Source: Lachnospiraceae bacterium UBA1201
GTDB lineage: Bacteria > Bacillota > Clostridia > Lachnospirales > Lachnospiraceae
Direction: 5' to 3'
Length of the DNA: 5,654 nt
Assembly: GCA_002309675.1 (NCBI GenBank)
Contig: DBXX01000074.1
Location: 1 to 5,654, forward strand
In this document: in pieces, positions 1 to 5,321 of the stretch
How positions within the stretch are numbered: the stretch's first letter is position 1
Layout: every line of letters begins with the position of its first letter
Made by a program: the position numbers and the translations under genes
The notes under the pieces: generated by a model
Database searches by the model: none
What the model was told of the DNA's origin: nothing
The model's input: only the letters and a program-made list of their open reading frames with translations

Positions 1-31
1 TCTTAAGAAAGGAATAGTCATAAATACGCAT
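1..31 (-). CDS. N-terminal fragment of a protein, possibly Fic family
   Basis: Only the first ten codons are inside the window, reading MRIYDYSFLK on the minus strand before the sequence ends. The ATG at 31-29 is preceded by a G-rich ribosome binding site (GGGGG, 38-42) at 6 nt spacing and by a strong promoter and dyad at 53-92, so this is a genuine gene start. Several clostridial Fic-domain (AMPylating or related) proteins begin with a similar M-x-x-Y-D-Y-S-F-L segment. That resemblance is from memory and ten residues are too few to prove it. The gene continues to the left of the window. Confidence 0.5.
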   Translation of the reverse strand, partial: MRIYDYSFLK

Positions 32-52
32 GGATTTCCCCCAAATCGAATT

Positions 53-87
53 TTACTGCCTATATTTTATCATTTTTTAGGCAGTAA
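53..87. promoter_or_regulatory. 10-bp dyad over promoter, likely operator
   Basis: TTACTGCCTA (53-62) and TAGGCAGTAA (78-87) form a perfect 10-bp inverted repeat with a 15-nt AT-rich spacer that contains the -10 box. One arm abuts the -35 box and the other covers the predicted transcript start near 57. The complete repeat therefore would not be in the RNA, which favours a DNA operator for a dimeric regulator over an RNA hairpin. The arm centres are about 25 bp apart, close to the separation expected for adjacent sites on one face of the helix. The regulator is unknown. Confidence 0.65.
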
Positions 88-92
88 GTCAA
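64..92 (-). promoter_or_regulatory. sigma-A promoter for the left-edge gene
   Basis: On the minus strand TTGACT (87-92) and TAAAAT (64-69) are separated by 17 nt. Five of six bases match consensus in each hexamer. The predicted transcript start is near 57, which leaves a short leader before the ATG at 31. The promoter is overlaid by the dyad at 53-87. Confidence 0.8.
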
Positions 93-153
93 GCTGATGT
101 GATATTTCGAAACGCCTTACTTCATCCATAGAGCCTACGCTTCCTTGCCACAT
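70..153 (-). CDS. possible 27-residue micro-ORF
   Basis: An ATG at 153-151 opens a 27-codon frame ending in TGA at 70-72. The peptide starts MWQGSVGSMDEVRRF and ends ISHQLDLLPKK. It lies about 55 nt downstream of the extended -10 promoter at 215-223, so it would be the first frame in that transcript. The ribosome binding site is weak (GGATG-like). A second ATG at 129-127 (MDEVRR...) has AAGGAAG upstream. The S-x-x-L-D segment loosely recalls the S-Q-E-L-D signature of small Spo0E-type phosphatases, but the peptide is much shorter than that family (about 45-60 residues) and the likeness may be chance. Its end overlaps the promoter of the next gene. It could equally be untranslated leader. Confidence 0.22.
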   Translation of the reverse strand: MWQGSVGSMDEVRRFEISHQLDLLPKK

Positions 154-214
154 CACTTCATCCGTTTATCCATTCTTATCGAAACCCAGAAGCCCAAATA
201 CTTATTATTTTATC

Positions 215-223
215 ATTATATCA
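215..223 (-). promoter_or_regulatory. extended -10 promoter
   Basis: TGATATAAT on the minus strand gives a perfect TATAAT (215-220) with an upstream TG (222-223). The only -35 candidate is TTGAGC at a long 19-nt spacing, so activity would rely on the extended -10. Transcription would start near 208 and run towards the 70-153 micro-ORF and the left-edge gene. Confidence 0.5.
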
Positions 224-226
224 CAA

Positions 227-260
227 ATCCGGCGATTTAGCTCAAGCCTCCTCGCCGGAT
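227..260. repeat. 9-bp inverted repeat upstream of the 215-223 promoter
   Basis: ATCCGGCGA (227-235) and TCGCCGGAT (252-260) are perfect inverted repeats with a 16-nt spacer. On the minus strand the stem is followed by ATTTGTGATAT, which is too poor in T for a convincing intrinsic terminator. Its right arm also forms part of the palindrome CCGGATCCGG (255-264). The position just upstream of a -10 box fits an operator as well as a terminator for leftward transcripts. Confidence 0.45.
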
Positions 261-288
261 CCGGTTTAAATCTTTACAGTTGAACGCA

Positions 289-441
289 CTACTCTTTTAC
301 GAGCATTATTACTCTGTCAGGGATCAGCACTACCAAACTTTCATCACAATAGATATAGAAGATCGCAGCGATGGCTCTTACACCCAAACAGCATCACAGC
401 CGTCAAAGCGCATGCCGCCATCTATCTTTTTTCCTGACCAC
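289..441 (-). pseudogene. decayed short membrane-type ORF
   Basis: A GTG at 441-439 has an excellent ribosome binding site (GGAGG, 448-452, 6 nt spacing) and reads VVRKKDRWRHAL. An in-frame TGA follows, then a second TGA three codons on. The same frame then continues as a hydrophobic run (GVRAIAAIFYIY and onwards) to a TAG at 289-291. Between the two parts an alternative frame reads ALTAVMLF, so a pair of compensating frameshifts would restore a basic-then-hydrophobic protein of about 50 residues, like a signal peptide or one-pass membrane protein. This is inferred from frame patterns only. The alternative is that just a short peptide, or nothing, is made. Confidence 0.22.
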
Positions 442-489
442 TTTCCACCTCCAGATCATTAAAGCCAATGTTTAATTCTCTATGATTCC

Positions 490-515
490 TGCCCGAGTAC
501 TTGTTGACTCAGGCA
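490..515 (-). terminator. hairpin after the surface-protein gene, weak terminator
   Basis: TGCCCGAGT (490-498) and ACTCAGGCA (507-515) pair as a 9-bp stem with one wobble pair and an 8-nt loop, starting ten bases past the stop codon of the surface-protein gene. The minus-strand sequence after it is GGAATCATAG with no T-run. It may be a 3' stabilising hairpin or a factor-assisted stop rather than a classic intrinsic terminator. Confidence 0.35.
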
Positions 516-524
516 AGCGCTCGT

Positions 525-2852
525 TCACTGCCGTTTCTTTTTTCTAACCGCCACAACTGCGGTCGTCGCGGTCAATGCAACTGCGATCGCCGCGATTGCT
601 GTCGGGAGTATCCATTTTCCGCCGGATGCGCCAGCTTCAGCTTGGCTCTCGCTTTCTGCTGTAGCTGCAGGTGTCACCTCCGTTGCAGCTTCTGGCGCCT
701 CTGTATGAGCCTCATATTCCTTTGTCGTCGTTTCAGGTACAGACTCAACAGCGGCCGCTGTATCAGACTCCGATGGCACTTCCGTAGGAGTTTCTGTTGT
801 TTCTTCCGTCGGCTCTTCGGTCGGTCTCTCCGGTATCACGAGCCCCGGGATTATCGTTACGCCTGCTTCTTCCGGCGTTGGAAGGCTCAGTTCTTCACGC
901 ACCTGGGCGAGCATTGCCCGCCGATCCTCCGTTGATCTTCGAAGAGCATCCTCCCTTTCCTCTGCGATCTGCTTCGGAACCGGGCATTCAAACAACCGGT
1001 CTAACAATTTCTCGTGAACTTGATACCAGTTGAACTCATAAAGCCAAACATTTTCGGTCGGTCCCTCTAAGATCTCATGCTCCTCTCCCTGCTTATTCCT
1101 TAACTCTATTTCTTTCACATACTCTTCCACCGGATAAAGGTAACCGCGGTAATAGGTCAAAACGGGGATGGAAAGGACCGTTTTCAGCGGTTCTTCCCGT
1201 TCTTCCAAAGAATAATCCTCTGACATGATTTCTGCCAGGTCCTCTTTGAGCATCTCAAATGAATATGCTTCTGTTCCGTCATATGCATATGTTGAACGAG
1301 AAAAACCATACCACATGGGATATGATTCTGATTCCACCGTAAATCCTCTGTCCGAACAGAGGGCGATGTCAGAACGCACTAAAGCCTTAACATGCATAGT
1401 ATCAAGATAGGATTTTAGCTCTTCAGGATTCGTAAAATCCTCTTCGTAAGCGACTATAACGCGAATCCTTTCACTACGTAGTTTCGGATCGTGCGAAACC
1501 CATGGTATCTTCCACTCATATTTCTTTACCTGTCCGATTTCATCATCTATATTCCTTCTTTCACTAAATTCACACCGAGTGAAATATGCATCAAATGTCG
1601 TTTCGTAAAGATCAGCGTATAACGTGTAATATTCATCTTCTTTTTGTTGCCAGGAGTCATAATCCCGCCAATACTCCTCCTCGTCCTCATAGTCGTCCGG
1701 ATTCGGCTCAGGACCGTTTCTGTGTCTCTCATCTGTGACCTCGACGACCTTGTATACTCCCTTTCCGTTCAGATCCGGAAAGCCCGATATTATCTCGGCA
1801 TATATCACCGGTTCCTCATGATTGATCCAAGTTATAAACGCAGGAGCTTCGAAATATGAGTAGTCTGATGCGAAAGAAAAGTCCGGTCTCAAACTCCACA
1901 GAAGGAACTCATATAAAGCAAATGTACTAATCTTTGCCATTGCGCTCTCCGATGGTCGATAACCCTCAGCATTGGCACAGCCCGGCACATAATAGGGGTA
2001 AGTCAAATAATAAAGATTGTCGAAGTCGTTTTTACTTTGTATATATCTTCTGTCTTCCTCCGTCAGGTCACTCGCAAGCAAAACTTTGTGCAGCGTACTC
2101 CATCCATTGATCTGTTTCTCGCCCGTCGCTATATTCTCTTCATAAATGATATTATCCACAATGATCTCCGGATGCAGATACCAGTCCCGGTAGTTCTCCA
2201 GAATCAGGCGACGGATCAGATTCCCACTTTCTACCGCTTCCTGAAGCAGGTCATAGTGCGTGGTCCTGGACAGCCATACACGCTCCAGCAGACGGTTTAT
2301 GGTAAAATCTTCCAGCACAACGTGGATCCGGTTATCCTCCACGGTATAGTTCACCGGCTGGATCTCGTTTACCAGTACGATCTCGTACAGAGGCATATCG
2401 ACGGTCCATTCCAAGTGGCCAATGTGCTCGTTAAAGCAGTTTTTCAATTGCTTCAGATCAAAGCCGATGGTCCGCTCATAGGCCAGGTTGTGCTTCGTTG
2501 AGTAGGTATAGGATACCCCGGTATTTTCACCGGCCGAAACGCTCAGGGTCACCTCTCCATCAGGCGCCGCCGTTTCCACTCCGCCGACAGTCTTCACGCA
2601 CAGCGAGCCCATGTCAATGCCCGACGAGATCTTCGGCAGGGCAAAAGTGATCTCAGCGTCCTCCGTGCCCTTGTTTTGCAGAAGCAGTTCCGTATAGACC
2701 CGGTTGGTCTGCGTATTGACATTGACCGTGACAGACAGAACCGAAATATCCTCCCGCTCCGCGGTCGCGGTCTCCACCGCGCCGATTTGGATCGGCGGCA
2801 GACTGAGCCACACCAGTAGCAATACCAAACAAACGATAAAAACTTTCTTCAT
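525..2852 (-). CDS. large membrane-anchored surface protein, function unknown
   Basis: This encodes 775 residues that I cannot assign to a named family. The ATG at 2852-2850 is chosen because GGAGGAG (2857-2863) lies 4 nt upstream and a signal peptide follows directly (MKK, then hydrophobic residues 4-18, with likely cleavage near IGA/V, residues 23-26). The longer frame to 2915 would begin inside the promoter. Residues about 26-125 alternate hydrophobic and polar like a beta-sandwich (VTVNVNTQTNRVYTELLLQN). The middle is rich in aromatic and acidic residues, with a strongly acidic Tyr/Trp stretch near 378-415. Residues about 674-740 are a low-complexity Thr/Glu/Pro/Ala stalk. A membrane helix follows (about 747-769) with an RKKKRQ tail. 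There is no LPxTG sortase motif, so anchoring is by the membrane. The ectodomain should lie outside the cell. It is a single-gene unit with its own promoter and possible response-regulator sites upstream. Confidence 0.9.
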   Translation of the reverse strand: MKKVFIVCLVLLLVWLSLPPIQIGAVETATAEREDISVLSVTVNVNTQTNRVYTELLLQNKGTEDAEITFALPKISSGIDMGSLCVKTVGGVETAAPDGEVTLSVSAGENTGVSYTYSTKHNLAYERTIGFDLKQLKNCFNEHIGHLEWTVDMPLYEIVLVNEIQPVNYTVEDNRIHVVLEDFTINRLLERVWLSRTTHYDLLQEAVESGNLIRRLILENYRDWYLHPEIIVDNIIYEENIATGEKQINGWSTLHKVLLASDLTEEDRRYIQSKNDFDNLYYLTYPYYVPGCANAEGYRPSESAMAKISTFALYEFLLWSLRPDFSFASDYSYFEAPAFITWINHEEPVIYAEIISGFPDLNGKGVYKVVEVTDERHRNGPEPNPDDYEDEEEYWRDYDSWQQKEDEYYTLYADLYETTFDAYFTRCEFSERRNIDDEIGQVKKYEWKIPWVSHDPKLRSERIRVIVAYEEDFTNPEELKSYLDTMHVKALVRSDIALCSDRGFTVESESYPMWYGFSRSTYAYDGTEAYSFEMLKEDLAEIMSEDYSLEEREEPLKTVLSIPVLTYYRGYLYPVEEYVKEIELRNKQGEEHEILEGPTENVWLYEFNWYQVHEKLLDRLFECPVPKQIAEEREDALRRSTEDRRAMLAQVREELSLPTPEEAGVTIIPGLVIPERPTEEPTEETTETPTEVPSESDTAAAVESVPETTTKEYEAHTEAPEAATEVTPAATAESESQAEAGASGGKWILPTAIAAIAVALTATTAVVAVRKKKRQ

Positions 2853-2913
2853 AGTTCTCCTCCGTGACAGCGCAAGCCTTGCGACACATGCTGTCTCATT
2901 TCCTCTCGTCTGC

Positions 2914-2943
2914 ATTATAAAACAGCGGAAAGACCTCTTTCAA
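2914..2943 (-). promoter_or_regulatory. sigma-A promoter of the surface-protein gene
   Basis: On the minus strand TTGAAA (2938-2943) and a perfect TATAAT (2914-2919) are 18 nt apart. Transcription should start near 2907, giving a leader of about 55 nt ending in the GGAGGAG ribosome binding site. The -35 box lies in the centre of the dyad at 2923-2955. Confidence 0.75.
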
Positions 2944-2955
2944 GGCTTTCCGCTG
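2923..2955. promoter_or_regulatory. 10-bp dyad enclosing the -35 box
   Basis: CAGCGGAAAG (2923-2932) and CTTTCCGCTG (2946-2955) are a perfect 10-bp inverted repeat. CCT/AGG extends the stem inward past a one-base bulge. The -35 box sits between the arms, and one arm fills the -35/-10 spacer. On the minus strand the stem is followed by TTTTATAAT, so it could also end transcripts arriving from the lipoprotein gene while the same bases supply the -10 box. Whether it works as operator, terminator or both cannot be decided from sequence. Confidence 0.6.
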
Positions 2956-2965
2956 AGATTTAAAA

Positions 2966-3008
2966 CTACTGTAACAAGTTTTAATACGATCGTAACACTT
3001 ATGTAAAA
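2966..3008 (-). promoter_or_regulatory. phased direct repeats, possible PhoB/OmpR-family binding sites
   Basis: Reading the minus strand, TTTTAC (3003-3008), TGTTAC (2992-2997), TATTAA (2981-2986) and TGTTAC (2971-2976) recur at steps of 11, 11 and 10 nt, one helical turn apart. The last ends 27 nt upstream of the -35 box. Tandem TTnACA- or TGTTAC-like hexamers every 11 nt, upstream of a promoter, are the known arrangement for PhoP/PhoB-type response regulators. Identification of the actual regulator is inference; none is encoded in the window. Confidence 0.4.
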
Positions 3009-3167
3009 CACGGTTCATTTTTCAACGTTTTCCGATATACCTCCCCTTCCGCTTCGGCTATCTGGCTCAATGCAGAATGGGAATGTAGATGACTCAGGTT
3101 TCAGCATCATGCTCCCTGTCAGGCTCTCCGGTAAAAGCTACGTTCGGATGATCATGGATTTGAAGAT

Positions 3168-3869
3168 TTAAGGGTTAAGATTGATCCATAAAGCGGGGCG
3201 GACGGCGTTTCTGACGAAGTGTACGAAGTCACCATTGCGGACGCGGCCGCTGGTAAAGACGTAAGCAGCTAAGCTAGCACCAATACCGGGCGACCGCAGC
3301 CACCACCAGCAAGTACCAAAGTTGAGGTCTTTGTACGCTCCCTGTTCATAGCAATACGGCGTACCGGTGCACATTCTGGCTTTATCATCCGCGAAATATC
3401 GGTTAACTTCATCTATGCTTAGCAGAAACACATGATCCGTGGTATCGTTACCGGAGGGCGTATCATACTCCGGATTGGCATCCGCCGTGACCAGGGAAGT
3501 GAGGATCACATTCTTCTCCTCGGGTATGAATGCGGTTTCATAGAATTCACCATTTAACCAGCGCCGTAATGAGCAGGTCTCCCAGGTAACTTCCTCATCC
3601 TCGGTATTATATGGCTGACAGTCCAGTCCATACCGACTGATCACCAGCATCCTATCTTCCTGTTTATCCAAGACCAGCCATTCGATGGCTTCCTTGCCGG
3701 TAGACTCATTATTATCCTGCTCATATTCTCCGAAGTAGATATAAGAGCCGACCTCAGCCGCTCGCAAAGCGTCCATATCAGGTCTTTTCGTCTTCTTCTC
3801 TTTGCATCCTGTCAGGCACAAAAGCACAGCCAAAGCAAGCATAAACAGCGTTCTTCTTTTCATTGTCAT
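3168..3869 (-). CDS. DUF6273-type lipoprotein
   Basis: This 233-residue protein has a lipoprotein signal: basic MTMKRR, a hydrophobic stretch, and the lipobox L-T-G-C with Cys22 as the lipid-modified residue. A short Lys-rich linker follows, then a single domain from about residue 40 to the end. Features typical of DUF6273 are visible: YIYFGEYEQ (43-51), EWLVL (63-67), W96-x-x-C-S-x-R-R-W-L-N106, WWWLRSPG (188-195) and a closing VRPALWI (223-229). The family is widespread in Clostridia, often on surface or lipid-anchored proteins, and its function is not established. The start at 3869 has GGAG (3876-3879) at 6 nt spacing; the ATG two codons later is spaced worse. It stands alone, with about 180 nt upstream containing an extended -10 promoter and about 315 nt before the next gene. 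Confidence 0.9.
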   Translation of the reverse strand: MTMKRRTLFMLALAVLLCLTGCKEKKTKRPDMDALRAAEVGSYIYFGEYEQDNNESTGKEAIEWLVLDKQEDRMLVISRYGLDCQPYNTEDEEVTWETCSLRRWLNGEFYETAFIPEEKNVILTSLVTADANPEYDTPSGNDTTDHVFLLSIDEVNRYFADDKARMCTGTPYCYEQGAYKDLNFGTCWWWLRSPGIGASLAAYVFTSGRVRNGDFVHFVRNAVRPALWINLNP

Positions 3870-3951
3870 TCATTTCTCCGTAAAACGAGCTCATTGCACA
3901 TAATATCTTTGGAAATAATATTTGCTGATCCTATTTTCAGGCTACACTCTG

Positions 3952-3960
3952 ATTATACCA
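3952..3960 (-). promoter_or_regulatory. extended -10 promoter of the lipoprotein gene
   Basis: TGGTATAAT on the minus strand is a consensus extended -10 (TATAAT 3952-3957, TG 3959-3960). The -35 region is poor (CGGAC-like), as is common with extended -10 promoters. The transcript would start near 3945, leaving a leader of about 75 nt. It lies inside a wide 8-bp inverted repeat, AGGCTACA (3939-3946) and TGTAGCCT (4033-4040). Confidence 0.6.
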
Positions 3961-4050
3961 CAAAACCGGAAACCCGTCCGAGAAAATGCGTTCCCTATTG
4001 AAGCATCCATTCCTTCAAACTCGTCATCACGATGTAGCCTAATCAACTAT

Positions 4051-4398
4051 TCATTTTATCTGCTCTTTGAACAGGGCCAGCTGTTCCATAAGGATGGATA
4101 TCTGTCTCTTCAGAAGCTCGCAATCCGTTTCAACGCCTTTAAGCAAATAATCCGTGCTCACGCCAAGCAGTTCGGACAGTGATACCAACAACTCGTTATT
4201 GCATCCGCCAGCGCCGCGCTCGATACGACTGATCTGCTGCCACTCAACCCCAAGAAGTTCCGCCAGTTTTTCCTGCGTCAGGTTCTTAGCCTTCCGCGCT
4301 TTCTGTACTCTTCTTCCAAATTCACTCCGAGTCAATCGGGTTCCGCAGTTTGAGCAAAACATGGAAAATGGCTGCCACTCATCGTGAATATCTTCCAT
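4051..4398 (-). CDS. XRE-family regulator with N-terminal CxxC knuckle
   Basis: This encodes 115 residues. Residues 14-20 read FCSNCGT, one CxxC half of a zinc ribbon. Residues about 27-86 are a clear Cro/C1-type helix-turn-helix: FGRRVQKARKAKNLTQEKLAELLGV..ISRIERG, followed by LLVSLSELLGVSTDYLL. Residues about 90-115 form an amphipathic helix (ELLKRQISILMEQLALFKEQ) suited to dimer contact. It should bind DNA as a dimer in the cytoplasm; its target is unknown. AAGGAG (4409-4414) overlaps the stop codon of the zinc-ribbon gene and sits 10 nt before the ATG, so the two genes are almost certainly co-transcribed and perhaps translationally coupled. A lone CxxC cannot fill a four-ligand zinc site, so metal binding would need dimerisation, Cys66/Cys93 or a partner. 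Confidence 0.88.
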   Translation of the reverse strand: MEDIHDEWQPFSMFCSNCGTRLTRSEFGRRVQKARKAKNLTQEKLAELLGVEWQQISRIERGAGGCNNELLVSLSELLGVSTDYLLKGVETDCELLKRQISILMEQLALFKEQIK

Positions 4399-4412
4399 TT
4401 ATCTCTCGCTCC

Positions 4413-4628
4413 TTATGCTTCACCCCCAACCACCTTCAAGCGACTGTTTGAGTGTTCCTTAATATTGCAATCCCAGTCATATACCGGGATCATCACATTT
4501 TTCCGGATCCTGGGGACCTGCCGGATCGTAAAACAGGCTTCGCACTCCATAAACCCGTCCGTTTCCTCTAAATCAAGTCCGCGGTTCATCCCTCCGCAGA
4601 TCGGACAGATAACATCATATGTCTTCAC
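4413..4628 (-). CDS. small zinc-ribbon protein
   Basis: This encodes 71 residues from a GTG at 4628-4626, with the stop at 4413-4415. The GTG is preferred because AAGGGAG (4638-4644) lies 9 nt upstream and the product then begins MKTYDVICPICGG, right at the zinc ribbon. A TTG at 4652 would add eight residues but has a poorly placed ribosome binding site. C8-P-I-C11 and C29-E-A-C32 form a classic four-cysteine zinc site. The rest is short and basic, with no other recognised domain. Such proteins may bind nucleic acid or protein partners; no specific role can be assigned. It begins 58 nt after the LexA-like gene with no terminator between, and its stop overlaps the ribosome binding site of the XRE gene. 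Confidence 0.75.
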   Translation of the reverse strand: MKTYDVICPICGGMNRGLDLEETDGFMECEACFTIRQVPRIRKNVMIPVYDWDCNIKEHSNSRLKVVGGEA

Positions 4629-4686
4629 GGAAATCAACTCCCTTCGGGTCAACCTCTCTACTAAGGTTCCTACTGAATATCTCTTC

Positions 4687-5307
4687 TCACAATGCTCGGA
4701 TCACGTGCTTCGCAACGCCCTGAACCACCAGCCGGCGGACCAGGATCTTTTTATCCGGATATACCTCCCGGTTCTGATACAGCAGCACCGCCATATGCGT
4801 CTCCGGATCGATCCCGCCGTACTTCTTCAGGGTACTGGTGCCGTTTTCATCCAGTGCAACCACCAGATCTCCGACCTTCGCTTCCGTCTGTTTTCGGATC
4901 ACGACCATATCGCCATCCAGAATACCTGCATCCACCATCGAGTCACCGGAAGCCCTCAGGATATAAAACTCGCCTTTTCCGAAAAGGGACACAGGAAGGC
5001 TGACATACTCCTGAATATTCTCCTCCTCTTCCTCCGGAGTACCGCAGGGCACCACGCCCACGACCGGCGCGGCTACCGTCCCTGCCGAGAATTTGCGGAT
5101 CATCGGAGTAATGATCGTTCGGGAAGTACCGTCGTATTTCAGCATACCGCGCGCATCCATTTCAACCAGGTAGCGATAGGAGGCTGTCTTGGAAATACCC
5201 ACCCCGTCGGCGATCTCTTTCACCGAAGGCGTGGTATGCCATTCACTGTAGTACCGGTCAATAAAACTGCCGATACGCTGCATCAGTTCCGTGCTTTTGG
5301 TTCTCAT
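4687..5307 (-). CDS. lexA: LexA-like self-cleaving transcriptional repressor
   Basis: This is a 206-residue protein, the usual LexA length. Residues about 1-66 are a LexA-type winged helix (TPSVKEIADGVGISKT, 26-41, then YRYLVEMDARGML). Residues about 80-206 are the S24 peptidase domain: cleavage-site segment VVPCGTP with the likely scissile bond Cys88-Gly89, nucleophile Ser123 in ASGDSMVDAGI, and general base Lys161 in STLKKYG. An acidic linker EEEEEN (92-97) follows the cleavage site. In LexA, RecA filaments on damaged DNA stimulate self-cleavage and derepress SOS genes. The ATG at 5307 has AAAGGG (5316-5321) at 8 nt; the longer frame to 5364 starts inside the promoter. The operator at 5322-5348 implies autoregulation. 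The recognition helix differs from the canonical SSSTVHxHL pattern, so this may be a lineage-specific LexA or a second, specialised S24 repressor. Confidence 0.88.
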   Translation of the reverse strand: MRTKSTELMQRIGSFIDRYYSEWHTTPSVKEIADGVGISKTASYRYLVEMDARGMLKYDGTSRTIITPMIRKFSAGTVAAPVVGVVPCGTPEEEEENIQEYVSLPVSLFGKGEFYILRASGDSMVDAGILDGDMVVIRKQTEAKVGDLVVALDENGTSTLKKYGGIDPETHMAVLLYQNREVYPDKKILVRRLVVQGVAKHVIRAL

Positions 5308-5321
5308 AGCGAAAGCCCTTT

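Larger units (their letters stand above)
154..524. other. intergenic stretch without an intact gene
   Basis: Between the end of the large surface-protein gene and the micro-ORF there is no convincing full-length gene on either strand. The stretch holds a hairpin (490-515), a decayed short frame with a good ribosome binding site (289-441), a GC-rich inverted repeat (227-260) and an extended -10 promoter (215-223). A 60-codon plus-strand frame at 280-462 starts with TTG, lacks a ribosome binding site and has no recognisable features, so it is not called. Confidence 0.6.

Noticed and set aside
289..441. TGA codons read as selenocysteine or tryptophan
   Set aside because: The downstream sequence shows no obvious selenocysteine insertion hairpin, and other genes in the window use TGA as a normal stop.
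741..775. LPxTG sortase anchor at the surface-protein C terminus
   Set aside because: The nearest match is WILPTAI inside the membrane segment, which lacks the LPxTG pattern; a plain C-terminal membrane anchor fits better. Positions here are residue numbers.
501..935. 144-codon plus-strand frame rich in Cys, Arg and Phe
   Set aside because: It is the complement of the Thr/Glu/Ala stalk and membrane anchor of the surface protein, and the biased composition explains the lack of stops.
2037..2501. 154-codon plus-strand frame inside the surface-protein gene
   Set aside because: It is antisense to the ectodomain, lacks a ribosome binding site and has no domain signature.
2896..3018. 40-codon minus-strand frame (MNRVLHKCYDRIK...) upstream of the surface-protein gene
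   Set aside because: It has no ribosome binding site, a stop lies two codons before its ATG, and it runs through the phased repeats, dyad, -35 and -10 of the promoter, which better explain the sequence.
3019..3167. Terminator or gene between the lipoprotein and the surface-protein regulatory region
   Set aside because: Only short, weak pairings (such as GCATGATGC) and no T-run or convincing reading frame were found.
3168..3350. Diversity-generating retroelement variable region at the end of the DUF6273 protein
   Set aside because: The WWWLRSPG...VRPALWI ending recalls C-type-lectin-like variable proteins, but there is no template repeat and no reverse transcriptase in the window; the motif is ordinary for DUF6273.
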